10,372 bases of DNA from an uncultured Eubacteriales bacterium (GCA_900554625.1 USHP01000040.1:1-10372), one strand, 5' to 3'; shown: positions 1 to 6,754, numbered from the stretch's first letter. Translations and numbers: made by a program. Notes: a model not told the origin generated them from the letters alone.

Positions 1-2
1 AG

Positions 3-674
3 CCGGAAATTACCCCGGTGATTACAACTGAGCAAACCCAGGTACATGTCAAAACAGCCGATGAATTCCTGGCTGCCCTTGCTTCGGACACGGAAATCAT
101 TCTGGATGCAGAGATGATCGACCTGAGCACCTCCGTGGGCTACGGTGTCAAAAGCACTGACCGTTATTACTGGTTTGAAGAGTTTGACGGACCGGCGCTG
201 TACATCACAAACCTGTCCAATCTGACGATCCGCGGCGGCGGGGAAACCCATGATGACAATGTAATTTCTGCAACTCCCCGTTACGCAAACGTTCTGAACT
301 TTGAAAACTGTTCCAACATTATGGTTACCGGATTTACCGCAGGTCATGCGGAAGAGCCTGGTTCCTGCATCGGCGGTGTCCTTAGATTTATCAACAGTCA
401 GGACGTTCTGGTTCAGGATTGCGGCTTGTTCGGCTGCGGTACAATGGGTGTAATCGGCGAAAGCAGCAAGAACATGCAGATTGTCGGCAATGACATCTAC
501 GACTGCAGTGTGGGCGGTGTTGACGTTTCAAACTGCGAGAATGTCAACATTGACAGCAACACGTTCCGTAATCTGGGGACCGAAGAATACCCGGGATTGG
601 AAATCCGGGTGTACGGCTGTGTAAATATCACCCGCGATGGTGAACCCGTACACGATTTCAGTCCCCGGTACTGA
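3..674 (+). CDS. Right-handed parallel beta-helix protein, C-terminal part (5' end outside window)
   Basis: The reading frame is open from the first complete codon at base 3, so the gene almost certainly begins upstream; the GTG at 18 is probably internal. The visible 223 residues are a series of short beta-strand coils with repeated Asn/Cys turns, such as LSNLTIRGGG, ENCSNIMVTG, INSQDVLVQDC, SSKNMQIVGNDI and NCENVNIDSNTF. This is the pattern of pectate-lyase-like or NosD-like parallel beta-helices, which often bind or cleave polysaccharides. Cysteines recur near the coil turns (NC, DC, GC), which would allow stacking inside the helix. The final coil ends in a short polar tail. No catalytic residues can be assigned, and whether the protein is exported cannot be judged without its N-terminus. 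It stops only 22 bases before the BlaI-like gene and is likely co-transcribed with it. The fold is fairly sure; the function is unknown. Confidence 0.8.
   Translation, partial: PEITPVITTEQTQVHVKTADEFLAALASDTEIILDAEMIDLSTSVGYGVKSTDRYYWFEEFDGPALYITNLSNLTIRGGGETHDDNVISATPRYANVLNFENCSNIMVTGFTAGHAEEPGSCIGGVLRFINSQDVLVQDCGLFGCGTMGVIGESSKNMQIVGNDIYDCSVGGVDVSNCENVNIDSNTFRNLGTEEYPGLEIRVYGCVNITRDGEPVHDFSPRY
597..653 (+). promoter_or_regulatory. Possible internal promoter and dyad operator for the BlaI-like gene
   Basis: Inside the end of the beta-helix gene lies a perfect 8-base inverted repeat, GTGTACGG (609-616) and CCGTACAC (646-653). Its arms contain TGTA and TACA, the core letters of known BlaI/MecI operators. 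A weak promoter overlaps it: TTGGAA at 597-602, an 18-base spacer, and GTAAAT at 621-626 preceded by an extended TG at 618-619. The repressor start is about 45 bases downstream of the right arm. BlaI-type repressors usually control their own operon, so an operator is expected near here. The match is short and the region is coding, so this remains a guess. Confidence 0.3.
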
Positions 675-696
675 TATTTCAAAAGGAGGCAGAAAA

Positions 697-1059
697 ATGA
701 AAACCCCAAAAATCTTTGAAAGCGAATACCGTTTCTGCCTGCTGCTTTGGGAAAACGAACCCATCAACTCCACCAAACTGGTGGCCCTGTGCAAAGAGCA
801 GCTGGGCTGGTCCAAAGCCACCACCTATACCGTAATTCGCCGCCTGTCGGAGCGGGGCGTGGTCAAGAACGAAAACACCATGGTCAGCACCCTGGTTTCC
901 AAAGAGGACGCCCAGAAGTCCCGATTGGAAGAGATGGTGGAAGAGACCTTTGAAGGCTCTATCCCCGCCTTTATTGCCGCCTTCTCCCGGAGCAAGAAAC
1001 TGTCCCAAGAGGATGTGGAGCAGCTGCAGGCGCTGATTGACAGCTATCAGGAGGAATAA
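697..1059 (+). CDS. BlaI/MecI-family winged-helix transcriptional repressor
   Basis: A 120-residue protein, the usual length for the BlaI/MecI/CopY family. Residues about 5-65 form the winged helix: an N-terminal helix around ESEYRFCLLLWE, a recognition region around KATTYTVIRRLSERG, and the wing near KNENTMVSTLVSKEDA. The C-terminal half holds the dimerisation helices and the family hallmark FEGSIPAFIAAFSRSKKLS followed by an acidic helix. Family members dimerise on operator DNA and are inactivated when the partner M56 protease is triggered. The ATG at 697 has a strong AAAGGAGG site eight bases upstream; an earlier in-frame ATG at 637 lies inside the preceding gene and is unlikely. The next gene, which encodes the M56 protease, begins three bases after its stop, so the two form one operon. 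Its target genes cannot be told from the sequence. The symbol is left blank because a beta-lactam role is not supported. Confidence 0.93.
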   Translation: MKTPKIFESEYRFCLLLWENEPINSTKLVALCKEQLGWSKATTYTVIRRLSERGVVKNENTMVSTLVSKEDAQKSRLEEMVEETFEGSIPAFIAAFSRSKKLSQEDVEQLQALIDSYQEE

Positions 1060-1062
1060 GTT

Positions 1063-3798
1063 ATGACTGCCTTTTTTCAGAATGTGCTGAGCGCCAGCTT
1101 TCATGGCAGCATCGTCATTCTGGCGGTTTTGGTATTGAGGCTGGTGCTGCGAAAAACACCGAAAAAATTCATCTGTTTTCTGTGGGTGCTGGCTGGATTG
1201 CGGCTGCTGATGCCCATTCCCGTACAGAGCGGATTCAGCCTGCAGCCGAAAAGCATCACCCTTCCCATTTCTTTGAACCTGTCCAAAGTGCTGCCCTTTG
1301 TATGGCTGGCAGTGGCGGTGGCCATCGCCGTTTACAGCTTCTGGTCCTATCTGCATCTGCGCAAAAAAGTGCGGGATGCGGTGCAGGTTCCCGGGGGATG
1401 GGAGTCTGATCGTATTGACACCGCCTTTGTGCTGGGCTTTATCAAGCCCAAGATTTACATACCCACCGGCATGTCCGATAATACCCGGGACCAGATTCTG
1501 GCCCACGAGCGCACCCATCTGGACAAGGGTGATCACTGGATCAAAATGATCGGCTTTCTGGCCCTGGCGCTGCACTGGTTCAATCCCCTGGTTTGGGTCA
1601 GCTATATCCTGCTGTGCAAGGACATTGAAATGGCCTGTGACGAGCGGGTAGTTCAGTTTATGGAACTGGAGGAGCGGAAAGCCTACTCTGCCGCCCTGCT
1701 CAAGTGCAGCACCAAGCAGGTACACTATGCCGCCTGCCCCGTTGCCTTTGGTGAGGTCAGTGTAAAATACCGCATCAAGTCCGTATTGAATTACCGCAAG
1801 CCCAGCTTCTGGATTAGCCTGTTGGGTGTACTGGCCATCTGTTTTGTGGCGCTGTGCCTGGTAACCAGTCCCAAGGAAACCGAGCAGGTGTATGTGGATC
1901 CTCAGGAACAGCTTGAGGAAAACAGCAAGGAAGATCCCGCCGACTTTACCCCTGCGGTGCTGCCGGAGTTGGAACCCAACCCGGATTGGGGCGTGGATAT
2001 TTTTATGGATGTTACCTCCCCCACCGGCGGCACTCTGGTCTACAAAGTGGAAGAGCGCTTTGCTGCAGCTTCCGAAGAAATGAAAATGCATGACGCCGCC
2101 ATTGACCGCTGGAACGGAACCCAGTGGGAGCCGGTGACTGGCCTCTCCCAGAAGCCTTTGATCCGAAATGACAGCGGAATCGGTTTTGCCGTCAGCCGGG
2201 ACGAAGCTGTAAACTATTTCCCGGAGGAGCTGGACTGGTCTATGATCTATGGTTCCCTGCCCGCCGGGGATTATCGGCTTCGTTTAACCATTGACAGTGT
2301 ATCGGACTCTGCAGAATTCCAGACGGCATTCCACATTTATCGGGAAGAATTGCCTGCGGAGGAAGAAGCTGCCCTGGCTCGGTGCACTGCTGCGCTGGAT
2401 ACGCTTCGCAACAGCGATAATTACTCTCTGCTCTTTTCTGAGTACGATCAGGATGGAAATGTCTCTCCGGTCATGCGGCTGATTCGAGACTATAATCAGT
2501 ATAGTGTAGAGTATCTGTACGGTGAATTCTGCATTGCCAGCGCAGTTCAGGACATGCCGATTTATGCTGAGCAAGATTGGGATGCACCTTTCCGCCTTGA
2601 CCAGAACCGCCGCTATCTGTTCCCGGAGGGACAGTCCACCATCACCCAGGACGAAATCCGCTTCCGTTCCGTGTGGTCAGACTATGCCGGGACTTCCTAT
2701 CGGGGTACGGATACCTTCCTGTTCAATCAGGATGGCAGCCTGAAATCCATTGAACATCTAGAAGAAACCGTTGATGAAAACGGAACCGTAGTATCCAAGA
2801 AAATCAATCGTGTTGAAAAGGAAGGTGCATCCGGTTCTATCCTGTATAACAAAGAGACATATGCTTATGCAGACTCTTTTGACGATATGAGAAATTCTCC
2901 CTGGGGAATCCTCTTCAGAGTAGATGATGACCTGCTGTCCCCCGCCGGCGGAGAAGTGTGGTTCAGTTGTGATGCCGTTGGCGTCTCCAATTACTACACC
3001 GATGGAAACTACTGGCTGGAAAAGAAAAACGGCAGCCGCTGGGAACGTCTTGTCAGCGAAACTACAGAGGCCAGTTTTGGTGAGGAAACCATTTCCATTC
3101 GCAGCCGGACCGAAACGCGAAACGTAGATTGGGCAAGCACCTATGGAGAATTGGAACCCGGGGTCTATCGGATGGGAAAGCACTTTTACAATGGTGAAGA
3201 ATCCATCATCCAGTATTCCGAATTTGCCATTTACCCGGTAGGTGGCGTTTACGGAGAAGGCGCCGAGGAAGCCATTGCTCGGGTAGATGCCGCCATCGCC
3301 AAGCTGCAAAGCGGGAATTACCGGGTTGAAAAATGGGATATCTCCAATTCCAAATATGATTCTGCCCCCAAAATGAAAGAAGTGATCTGGAAATATGGCG
3401 AGACTGTTGTAAATGATTTTTATAAACAGGAAACCTATACTCACAGCTCTGCACCAACGCCAGGAGATTTCCTGTATGATGATTGGATAAAACGGGATCT
3501 TTTTGATTCTGCATATGACAGCACTTACTTCCCGAAAGGATACGGTGTGATCAGTGATTCGGAAATCCGCTTTGTTTATTCTTATTCCCACAATGCTGCT
3601 GACAATCCCGCCAGACTATACACCTATCGCTTCGACGAAAGCGGGAACCTAACCGAAATTCTGGAGGAATCCTGTGATTCCATGTGGAATGGCTATACAA
3701 CCCATTATATCATCACGGACACTCCCGAGAGTGAAATTGCTTCCGCCGTGGAGGAGCGGCAAGTCTGGATTGCCCAGCAGATGGCGCAACGATCCTAG
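1063..3798 (+). CDS. BlaR1/MecR1-like M56 membrane metallopeptidase with duplicated Ig-like sensor region
   Basis: A 911-residue integral membrane sensor-protease. Hydrophobic segments lie near residues 12-30, 35-52, 77-96, 162-184 and 249-268. Between the third and last is the gluzincin site HERTH (148-152), with the downstream EMACDE block (189-194) expected to give the third zinc ligand. Classic family members sense a signal outside the cell and cause loss of the BlaI repressor inside. The outer part (about 270-911) differs from BlaR1: no penicillin-binding SxxK, SxN or KTG set was seen. It is instead two repeats. Each starts with an Ig-like domain (W309-G310 and W614-G615; then DWSMIYGSLPAGDYR at 391 and DWASTYGELEPGVYR at 689) of the type called Big_14. 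Each continues with an alpha/beta domain (about 433-604 and 734-905) sharing ITQDEIRF and ISDSEIRF. The start has AGGAGG just upstream. The ligand is unknown and is probably not a beta-lactam. Confidence 0.9.
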   Translation: MTAFFQNVLSASFHGSIVILAVLVLRLVLRKTPKKFICFLWVLAGLRLLMPIPVQSGFSLQPKSITLPISLNLSKVLPFVWLAVAVAIAVYSFWSYLHLRKKVRDAVQVPGGWESDRIDTAFVLGFIKPKIYIPTGMSDNTRDQILAHERTHLDKGDHWIKMIGFLALALHWFNPLVWVSYILLCKDIEMACDERVVQFMELEERKAYSAALLKCSTKQVHYAACPVAFGEVSVKYRIKSVLNYRKPSFWISLLGVLAICFVALCLVTSPKETEQVYVDPQEQLEENSKEDPADFTPAVLPELEPNPDWGVDIFMDVTSPTGGTLVYKVEERFAAASEEMKMHDAAIDRWNGTQWEPVTGLSQKPLIRNDSGIGFAVSRDEAVNYFPEELDWSMIYGSLPAGDYRLRLTIDSVSDSAEFQTAFHIYREELPAEEEAALARCTAALDTLRNSDNYSLLFSEYDQDGNVSPVMRLIRDYNQYSVEYLYGEFCIASAVQDMPIYAEQDWDAPFRLDQNRRYLFPEGQSTITQDEIRFRSVWSDYAGTSYRGTDTFLFNQDGSLKSIEHLEETVDENGTVVSKKINRVEKEGASGSILYNKETYAYADSFDDMRNSPWGILFRVDDDLLSPAGGEVWFSCDAVGVSNYYTDGNYWLEKKNGSRWERLVSETTEASFGEETISIRSRTETRNVDWASTYGELEPGVYRMGKHFYNGEESIIQYSEFAIYPVGGVYGEGAEEAIARVDAAIAKLQSGNYRVEKWDISNSKYDSAPKMKEVIWKYGETVVNDFYKQETYTHSSAPTPGDFLYDDWIKRDLFDSAYDSTYFPKGYGVISDSEIRFVYSYSHNAADNPARLYTYRFDESGNLTEILEESCDSMWNGYTTHYIITDTPESEIASAVEERQVWIAQQMAQRS

Positions 3799-3815
3799 AA
3801 AGAAAAGGTGATTTT

Positions 3816-3983
3816 ATGGCATCGGAAAACAAATCAGCTCCCATGAAAACCGTCTGGATTGACGAAAACAATCGAATCATTTCTTTCAGCACCATGGAAC
3901 ACGCACAGGTGTACTGCGCCGAAGAATCGGTATTCTGGAAGCGGATTCTGATTCTGATGCGGGAAAAGTACAAAGTGCAGTAA
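3816..3983 (+). CDS. Small conserved-looking protein at the end of the BlaI/M56 operon
   Basis: A 55-residue ORF that starts with ATG 18 bases after the M56 stop codon, preceded by AAAAGGTGA at 7-base spacing, and ends 10 bases before a strong hairpin terminator. That placement makes it very likely to be the last gene of the operon. The protein begins MASENKSAPMKTVWIDENNR, has a middle section SFSTMEHAQVYCAEE, and ends in a basic, aromatic and aliphatic helix-like stretch (VFWKRILILMREKYKVQ). There is no signal peptide and no convincing membrane span, although the C-terminal segment could lie on a membrane as an amphipathic helix. An internal ATG at residue 10 is a possible alternative start. 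I do not recognise the family. A small modulator of the repressor or protease is a guess from position only. Confidence 0.7.
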   Translation: MASENKSAPMKTVWIDENNRIISFSTMEHAQVYCAEESVFWKRILILMREKYKVQ

Positions 3984-3993
3984 TCACCCAAAC

Positions 3994-4032
3994 GGCCCGG
4001 CGAAGATTGTTCGCCGGGCCATGATATTTTTG
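3994..4032 (+). terminator. Rho-independent terminator of the BlaI/M56 operon
   Basis: A perfect 10-base stem, GGCCCGGCGA (3994-4003) with TCGCCGGGCC (4011-4020), encloses a 7-base loop. It is followed by an AT-rich stretch containing TTTTT at 4027-4031. It sits directly after the small ORF stop. The U tract starts several bases after the stem, so termination may not be complete. Confidence 0.8.
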
Positions 4033-4055
4033 TAGCTTTTTATCACAATGTACGA

Positions 4056-4061
4056 TATAAT
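4056..4061 (+). promoter_or_regulatory. Candidate -10 box for the DUF2500 gene
   Basis: A perfect TATAAT lies 39 bases before the start codon, downstream of the operon terminator. This is where a separate promoter is needed. No good -35 box is seen: the 17-base position reads TAGCTT, and TTGTAG at 4030-4035 is 20 bases away. Promoter activity is therefore probable but not secure. Confidence 0.5.
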
Positions 4062-4099
4062 GCAGATAGAAACAGGCACACCTGAAGGAGGGATATGCT

Positions 4100-4489
4100 A
4101 TGACATATGGTTATTCGATGAATTCTTTTGACTCCTCATTTTCTCTGTTTTCCGGGATGTTTACCATCATTTTTCTTCTGGCCTTGGGAATCCTGCTGGC
4201 CACCATCATCAAGGGAATTATGCAGTGGGGCAAAAACAACGCTTCTCCCCGGCTGACGGTCAGCGCCACCGTTGTGGCAAAGCGCACCGATGTCACCCGG
4301 CGGCATGGAAGCAGCATCGACAATCATCACACCTTCTCCTCTACCCGGTACTATGTGACATTCCAGGTGGAAAGCGGTGACCGGATGGAACTGGAAATGG
4401 AAGGAAATCAGTTCGGTCTGCTGGCAGAGGGCGACCGTGGCAATCTCAGCTTCCAGGGTACCCGATATCTGGGTTTTGAACGAACATAA
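4100..4489 (+). CDS. DUF2500 family membrane-anchored protein
   Basis: A 129-residue protein with one N-terminal membrane segment (about residues 18-40, MFTIIFLLALGILLATIIKG) and a small beta-rich domain after it. The domain carries the family pattern: SATVVAKRTDVTRR, then RYYVTFQVESGDRMELEM, then LLAEGDRGNLSFQGTRYLGFER at the end. These blocks match DUF2500, which is widespread in Firmicutes and has no established function. Its length is typical for the family. The ATG at 4100 has a strong GAAGGAGGG eight bases upstream. It appears to be a single-gene unit, lying between the terminator of the preceding operon and a bidirectional terminator shared with the convergent anti-sigma gene. The family assignment is from memory of conserved motifs. 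Confidence 0.85.
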   Translation: MTYGYSMNSFDSSFSLFSGMFTIIFLLALGILLATIIKGIMQWGKNNASPRLTVSATVVAKRTDVTRRHGSSIDNHHTFSSTRYYVTFQVESGDRMELEMEGNQFGLLAEGDRGNLSFQGTRYLGFERT

Positions 4490-4500
4490 TCCCTTTTCCG

Positions 4501-4543
4501 AAAAAAGTCCGGCACGCAGCTTTGGCTGCGTGCCGGTTTTTTT
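4501..4543. terminator. Bidirectional terminator between convergent genes
   Basis: A perfect 12-base stem, CCGGCACGCAGC (4509-4520) with GCTGCGTGCCGG (4525-4536), has a TTTG loop. T7 (4537-4543) follows on the plus side and A6 (4501-4506) precedes it, giving a U tract for the minus transcript as well. It can therefore end both the DUF2500 gene and the anti-sigma-like gene. The plus-strand T tract overlaps the stop codon of the minus-strand gene (4542-4544). Confidence 0.93.
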
Positions 4544-5597
4544 ACGGTTTTTCAAAGACCATGTCGCCGATAAGATTCTTGTCCCAGTCGTAGAAATGGA
4601 GGGTCAAGGTATCCGTCACCGTACCCTGGCAGTTAGAATAGGTTGCATACCAGTTCCCATCAGGGCCCATCATGGCACCACCGGCAGAGATGGTAATCTG
4701 GTCGCTGTCCACTTTCATGATTTCGCCACGCGCCTGCTCATCGGTTACCGTCTCCTGATAGCGGAGGGTAATACCCATAGGTGTTTGCGATATGGTAACT
4801 TCCTCCACATGCAGACCAGGTATAGCATCGGGGTCAACAGCCTTCAGTGTAATGACTTCCGATTCGGGAACCGCTGTCAGGGTGATGGGGAGCTCCAGCC
4901 GCTCCACCTCTCCGGCTTCGTTACTGGCATATACGGTACAAGTAGCTTCCAGTTCCGTATCCGTGACGGTCTTGTCTGATTCAATCAGGATTTTCATTTC
5001 CGAATCCGAAACATTGACAGTGGTCTGGCTGGCCACCGAAATACCCAGTGCCTCCCGATCTCCAACATCTGCGCCTACCATCAACAATTCTTTTCCTTGA
5101 GCCCGGGCATACTCTTCCAAAGTCTGATCTCCTTCCAAGCCAATTACACCAACACTGTCTTGGGGCATAACTTCGGGGGCTATGATATACTTGTCGCCAC
5201 CAGAAACGGTCACAGTCACATAAATCTTGCCAATATCACACAGCGACTCCGTTACTTTGGCACTCCACCCTTCTTCCGCTGCAGCCGTTGCCGTTTGCTG
5301 CTGGATGTAGGGTTCCGCTTCCTGGGGCAGCTCCCGATTGTATGTCCGGAACAGTTCCCGCAGACCCCAGAGGTTGGCTGCATAGGCTGTTGCTGCCAAG
5401 GCAAAGACCAGGCATGCTGCCAGAATCAGCGCCAGGAATTTTCTGGACTTGCTTCCTTTTGTTCTATGTTCATACTTACCCATTTTTGCCGTCCTTTCCG
5501 GGGCATGATGCGCAGCTTTCTCCGGAGCGGTCATGGTTTCAACAATGTACTTTTCGTCAATATCGCTCAAGGCTTTGGAAATCCACTTACGATTCAC
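4542..5597 (-). CDS. Anti-sigma-like membrane protein, partner of ECF sigma factor 1
   Basis: A 351-residue single-pass protein. Residues 1-53 are cytoplasmic and basic, and begin with a helix (WISKALSDIDEKYIVETM) of the kind found in Clostridia anti-sigma factors. One membrane segment spans about 54-73, followed by a roughly 275-residue extracytoplasmic domain rich in beta strands and acidic residues (VTESLCDIGKIYVTVTVSGG, TLTLHFYDWDKNLIGDMVF). The layout resembles DUF4179-type anti-sigma proteins, but that family name is tentative. The start is GTG at 5597, overlapping the sigma stop as GTGA, which implies translational coupling. There is no zinc-binding HxxxCxxC motif, so it is not a ZAS-type anti-sigma. 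By context it would hold sigma 1 at the membrane until a signal arrives; the signal is unknown. Confidence 0.75.
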   Translation of the reverse strand: MNRKWISKALSDIDEKYIVETMTAPEKAAHHAPERTAKMGKYEHRTKGSKSRKFLALILAACLVFALAATAYAANLWGLRELFRTYNRELPQEAEPYIQQQTATAAAEEGWSAKVTESLCDIGKIYVTVTVSGGDKYIIAPEVMPQDSVGVIGLEGDQTLEEYARAQGKELLMVGADVGDREALGISVASQTTVNVSDSEMKILIESDKTVTDTELEATCTVYASNEAGEVERLELPITLTAVPESEVITLKAVDPDAIPGLHVEEVTISQTPMGITLRYQETVTDEQARGEIMKVDSDQITISAGGAMMGPDGNWYATYSNCQGTVTDTLTLHFYDWDKNLIGDMVFEKP

Positions 5598-6151
5598 GCA
5601 ATCATCCCCTCCTTGTGTAAATAGTCCTGCAATTTTTTACGCAAACGGAAAAGACGTACAGAGGCGTTATGGGGTTTCCAGTCCAGGTCCTGGGCAATCT
5701 GGTTGATGCTGTCTCCATACCAGTAACGCCGCAGGAACAGATACCGGTCTTCCTTGGATAATCCCTTGAGAAATGCGTTGAGATACCGGGTCAGCTCCTT
5801 GGCATCGTACTCCGATTCCACGGTGGATAGAGCCGGGATGGTCTGCTCCAGTTCATCCAAGGCAAGATCGTAGTAGCTGTTGCGCTTGGCGGCGGTATTG
5901 GCATGGTATCGGCTCAGACTTACGTTCCGGGCAATCCGGCAGGCGTATGCTCCCAGATACTTGGGACGCTGGGGAGGAATCCGATCCCAGACACGCAAGT
6001 ATGTATCATTGGTACACTCTTCCACGTCCTGGTGGTTTTTGAGAATATTGGTTACCACGTTTCTGATTGCCGCTCCGTATTTGAGAATCAATTCTGTGAT
6101 GGCCTGTTCCGAGCGCTCAAAGAACAGGTCAAGGATTTCTTGATCTTTCAA
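5594..6151 (-). CDS. ECF-type RNA polymerase sigma factor 1 (TTG start)
   Basis: A 185-residue sigma-70 family protein of ECF type, consisting of regions 2 and 4 only. Region 2 includes FFERSEQAITELILKYG and DVEECTNDTYLRVWDRIPP, the core polymerase and -10 contact region. Region 4 includes YWYGDSINQIAQDLDWKPHN followed by a basic recognition helix and LRKKLQDYLHKEG. The frame is open further upstream to an ATG at 6238, but that codon falls inside the preceding terminator hairpin. The chosen start is TTG at 6151. It makes the N-terminus (LKDQEILDLFFERS) align residue for residue with sigma 2 (MEDSAIIDLYFERS) and leaves GGAAAGGA upstream at a normal distance. There is no ATG between 6238 and the last few codons. 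It overlaps the anti-sigma-like gene by four bases. It probably also transcribes its own operon. Confidence 0.92.
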   Translation of the reverse strand: MKDQEILDLFFERSEQAITELILKYGAAIRNVVTNILKNHQDVEECTNDTYLRVWDRIPPQRPKYLGAYACRIARNVSLSRYHANTAAKRNSYYDLALDELEQTIPALSTVESEYDAKELTRYLNAFLKGLSKEDRYLFLRRYWYGDSINQIAQDLDWKPHNASVRLFRLRKKLQDYLHKEGMIA

Positions 6152-6173
6152 ACACAACACATCCTTTCCGTTA

Positions 6174-6228
6174 CACCTATATAGTGCGGATTGAAACGTG
6201 GATATCTCACATAAATTGAAAAATTTTG
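6174..6228 (-). promoter_or_regulatory. Probable ECF-dependent promoter of the sigma 1 operon
   Basis: Read on the minus strand this 55-base region begins CAAAATTT (UP-element-like), has TGAGAT 19 bases in, and ends ACTATATAGGTG. The region before sigma 2 has CAAAATTT, TGCAAC and AGTAGATAGGTG at exactly the same positions. TGAGAT would be the -35 and the CACTATAT part the -10 region, 17 bases apart. The start codon lies 22 bases beyond the block. Assignment as an ECF promoter is inferred from this paired spacing. Confidence 0.55.
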
Positions 6229-6237
6229 TCAGAAACA

Positions 6238-6269
6238 AGCGCCCGGCCTTCGGGGGAAGGTCAGGCGCT
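6238..6269 (-). terminator. Hairpin terminator after the c-di-AMP receptor gene
   Basis: Arms at 6238-6250 and 6257-6269 pair over 13 positions with one G-U wobble and one mismatch around a six-base loop. The hairpin lies 13 bases past the receptor stop codon in its direction of transcription. The following minus-strand bases, TTGTTTCTG, are only a weak U tract. It separates that gene from the sigma 1 promoter. Confidence 0.6.
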
Positions 6270-6282
6270 GATAAGGTAAGGG

Positions 6283-6612
6283 TTACATTTTCTCAAACTG
6301 TTCCACGGCGGTAACAAAAACCGTGGCACCGCCGACGGCCACAGAGGACATGGGCAGACCCATCTCCAGATCCATGCCATTGGGCATCATGGGCAGCGGA
6401 GCCTCCACCGTCCGTTTGCGGCTGTTGGCACGGATAATATCCAACGCCTGGGCTACCCGGTCATCTTCGGTACCCATCAGCAGCGTCGTGTTGCCGCTGC
6501 GCAGAAAACCGCCGGTGGTGCTCATCTTGGTAAAATAGAATCCACCTTCGCGCAGGCCGCTGCAAACAGCATCGCTGTCGTTGCTATTGATAATTGCGGT
6601 AATCATTTTCAT
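6283..6612 (-). CDS. darA: Cyclic-di-AMP receptor, PII-like (DarA/PstA family)
   Basis: A 109-residue PII-like protein of the family called DarA in Bacillus and PstA in Staphylococcus, which binds the second messenger cyclic di-AMP as a trimer. The motifs are clear: MKMITAIIN at the start, TGGFLRSGNTTLLMG (residues 33-47), a variable loop (about 66-88), and VGGATVFVTAVEQFEKM at the end. Thr28, Phe36, Asn41 and Gly47 fall at positions I recall as nucleotide contacts in the Staphylococcus protein. The ATG at 6612 has AAAGGAG eight bases upstream; an in-frame ATG at 6636 is upstream of that ribosome site and rejected. It has its own sigma-A-like promoter and terminator, so it is a single-gene unit. 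In many Firmicutes this gene sits near tmk and holB; here it lies between two ECF modules. Its downstream partner in the cell is not established. Confidence 0.93.
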   Translation of the reverse strand: MKMITAIINSNDSDAVCSGLREGGFYFTKMSTTGGFLRSGNTTLLMGTEDDRVAQALDIIRANSRKRTVEAPLPMMPNGMDLEMGLPMSSVAVGGATVFVTAVEQFEKM

Positions 6613-6662
6613 GGTCGTATCTCCTTTTCCTTTCATCGGTAAAACCGCATCTTCATGGCACC

Positions 6663-6691
6663 ATTGTACCCCGATTGGGCCCCGGTGTAAA
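6663..6691 (-). promoter_or_regulatory. Sigma-A-type promoter of the c-di-AMP receptor gene
   Basis: Minus strand TTTACA (6691-6686), a 17-base spacer, then TACAAT (6668-6663). Each hexamer has five of six consensus bases and the spacing is ideal. Transcription would begin near 6655, giving a leader of about 43 bases with the ribosome site just before the ATG at 6612. It suggests steady housekeeping expression independent of the flanking ECF modules. Confidence 0.82.
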
Positions 6692-6754
6692 GGAGAAAGT
6701 TTTTGTTTTGGTTGTTTTTCATGCTTTCATCCAGAGGCAGCAACCGTAACGGTA

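Noticed and set aside
655..676. Short TCAGT/ACTGA repeat at the end of the beta-helix gene as a terminator.
   Set aside because: The stem is only five bases and is followed by a ribosome site, not a U tract.
679..2091. Open frame of 470 codons on the minus strand opposite the repressor and protease genes.
   Set aside because: It is antisense to two well-supported genes, has no ribosome site or recognisable domain, and its composition (rich in His, Gln and Gly) is that of a reverse-frame shadow.
2758..3591. Open frame of 277 codons on the minus strand.
   Set aside because: It is antisense to the second sensor repeat of the M56 protein, whose frame is supported by the internal duplication.
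1063..3798. Annotation as a beta-lactam receptor (true BlaR1/MecR1).
   Set aside because: No transpeptidase-type SxxK, SxN or KTG motif set was found in the ectodomain, which instead consists of Ig-like and alpha/beta repeats.
6715..6754. Possible terminator after the large anti-sigma-like gene.
   Set aside because: Only a tiny ACCGT/ACGGT palindrome with no usable loop is present, and the T-rich bases downstream lack a stem. Read-through into the c-di-AMP receptor gene cannot be excluded.
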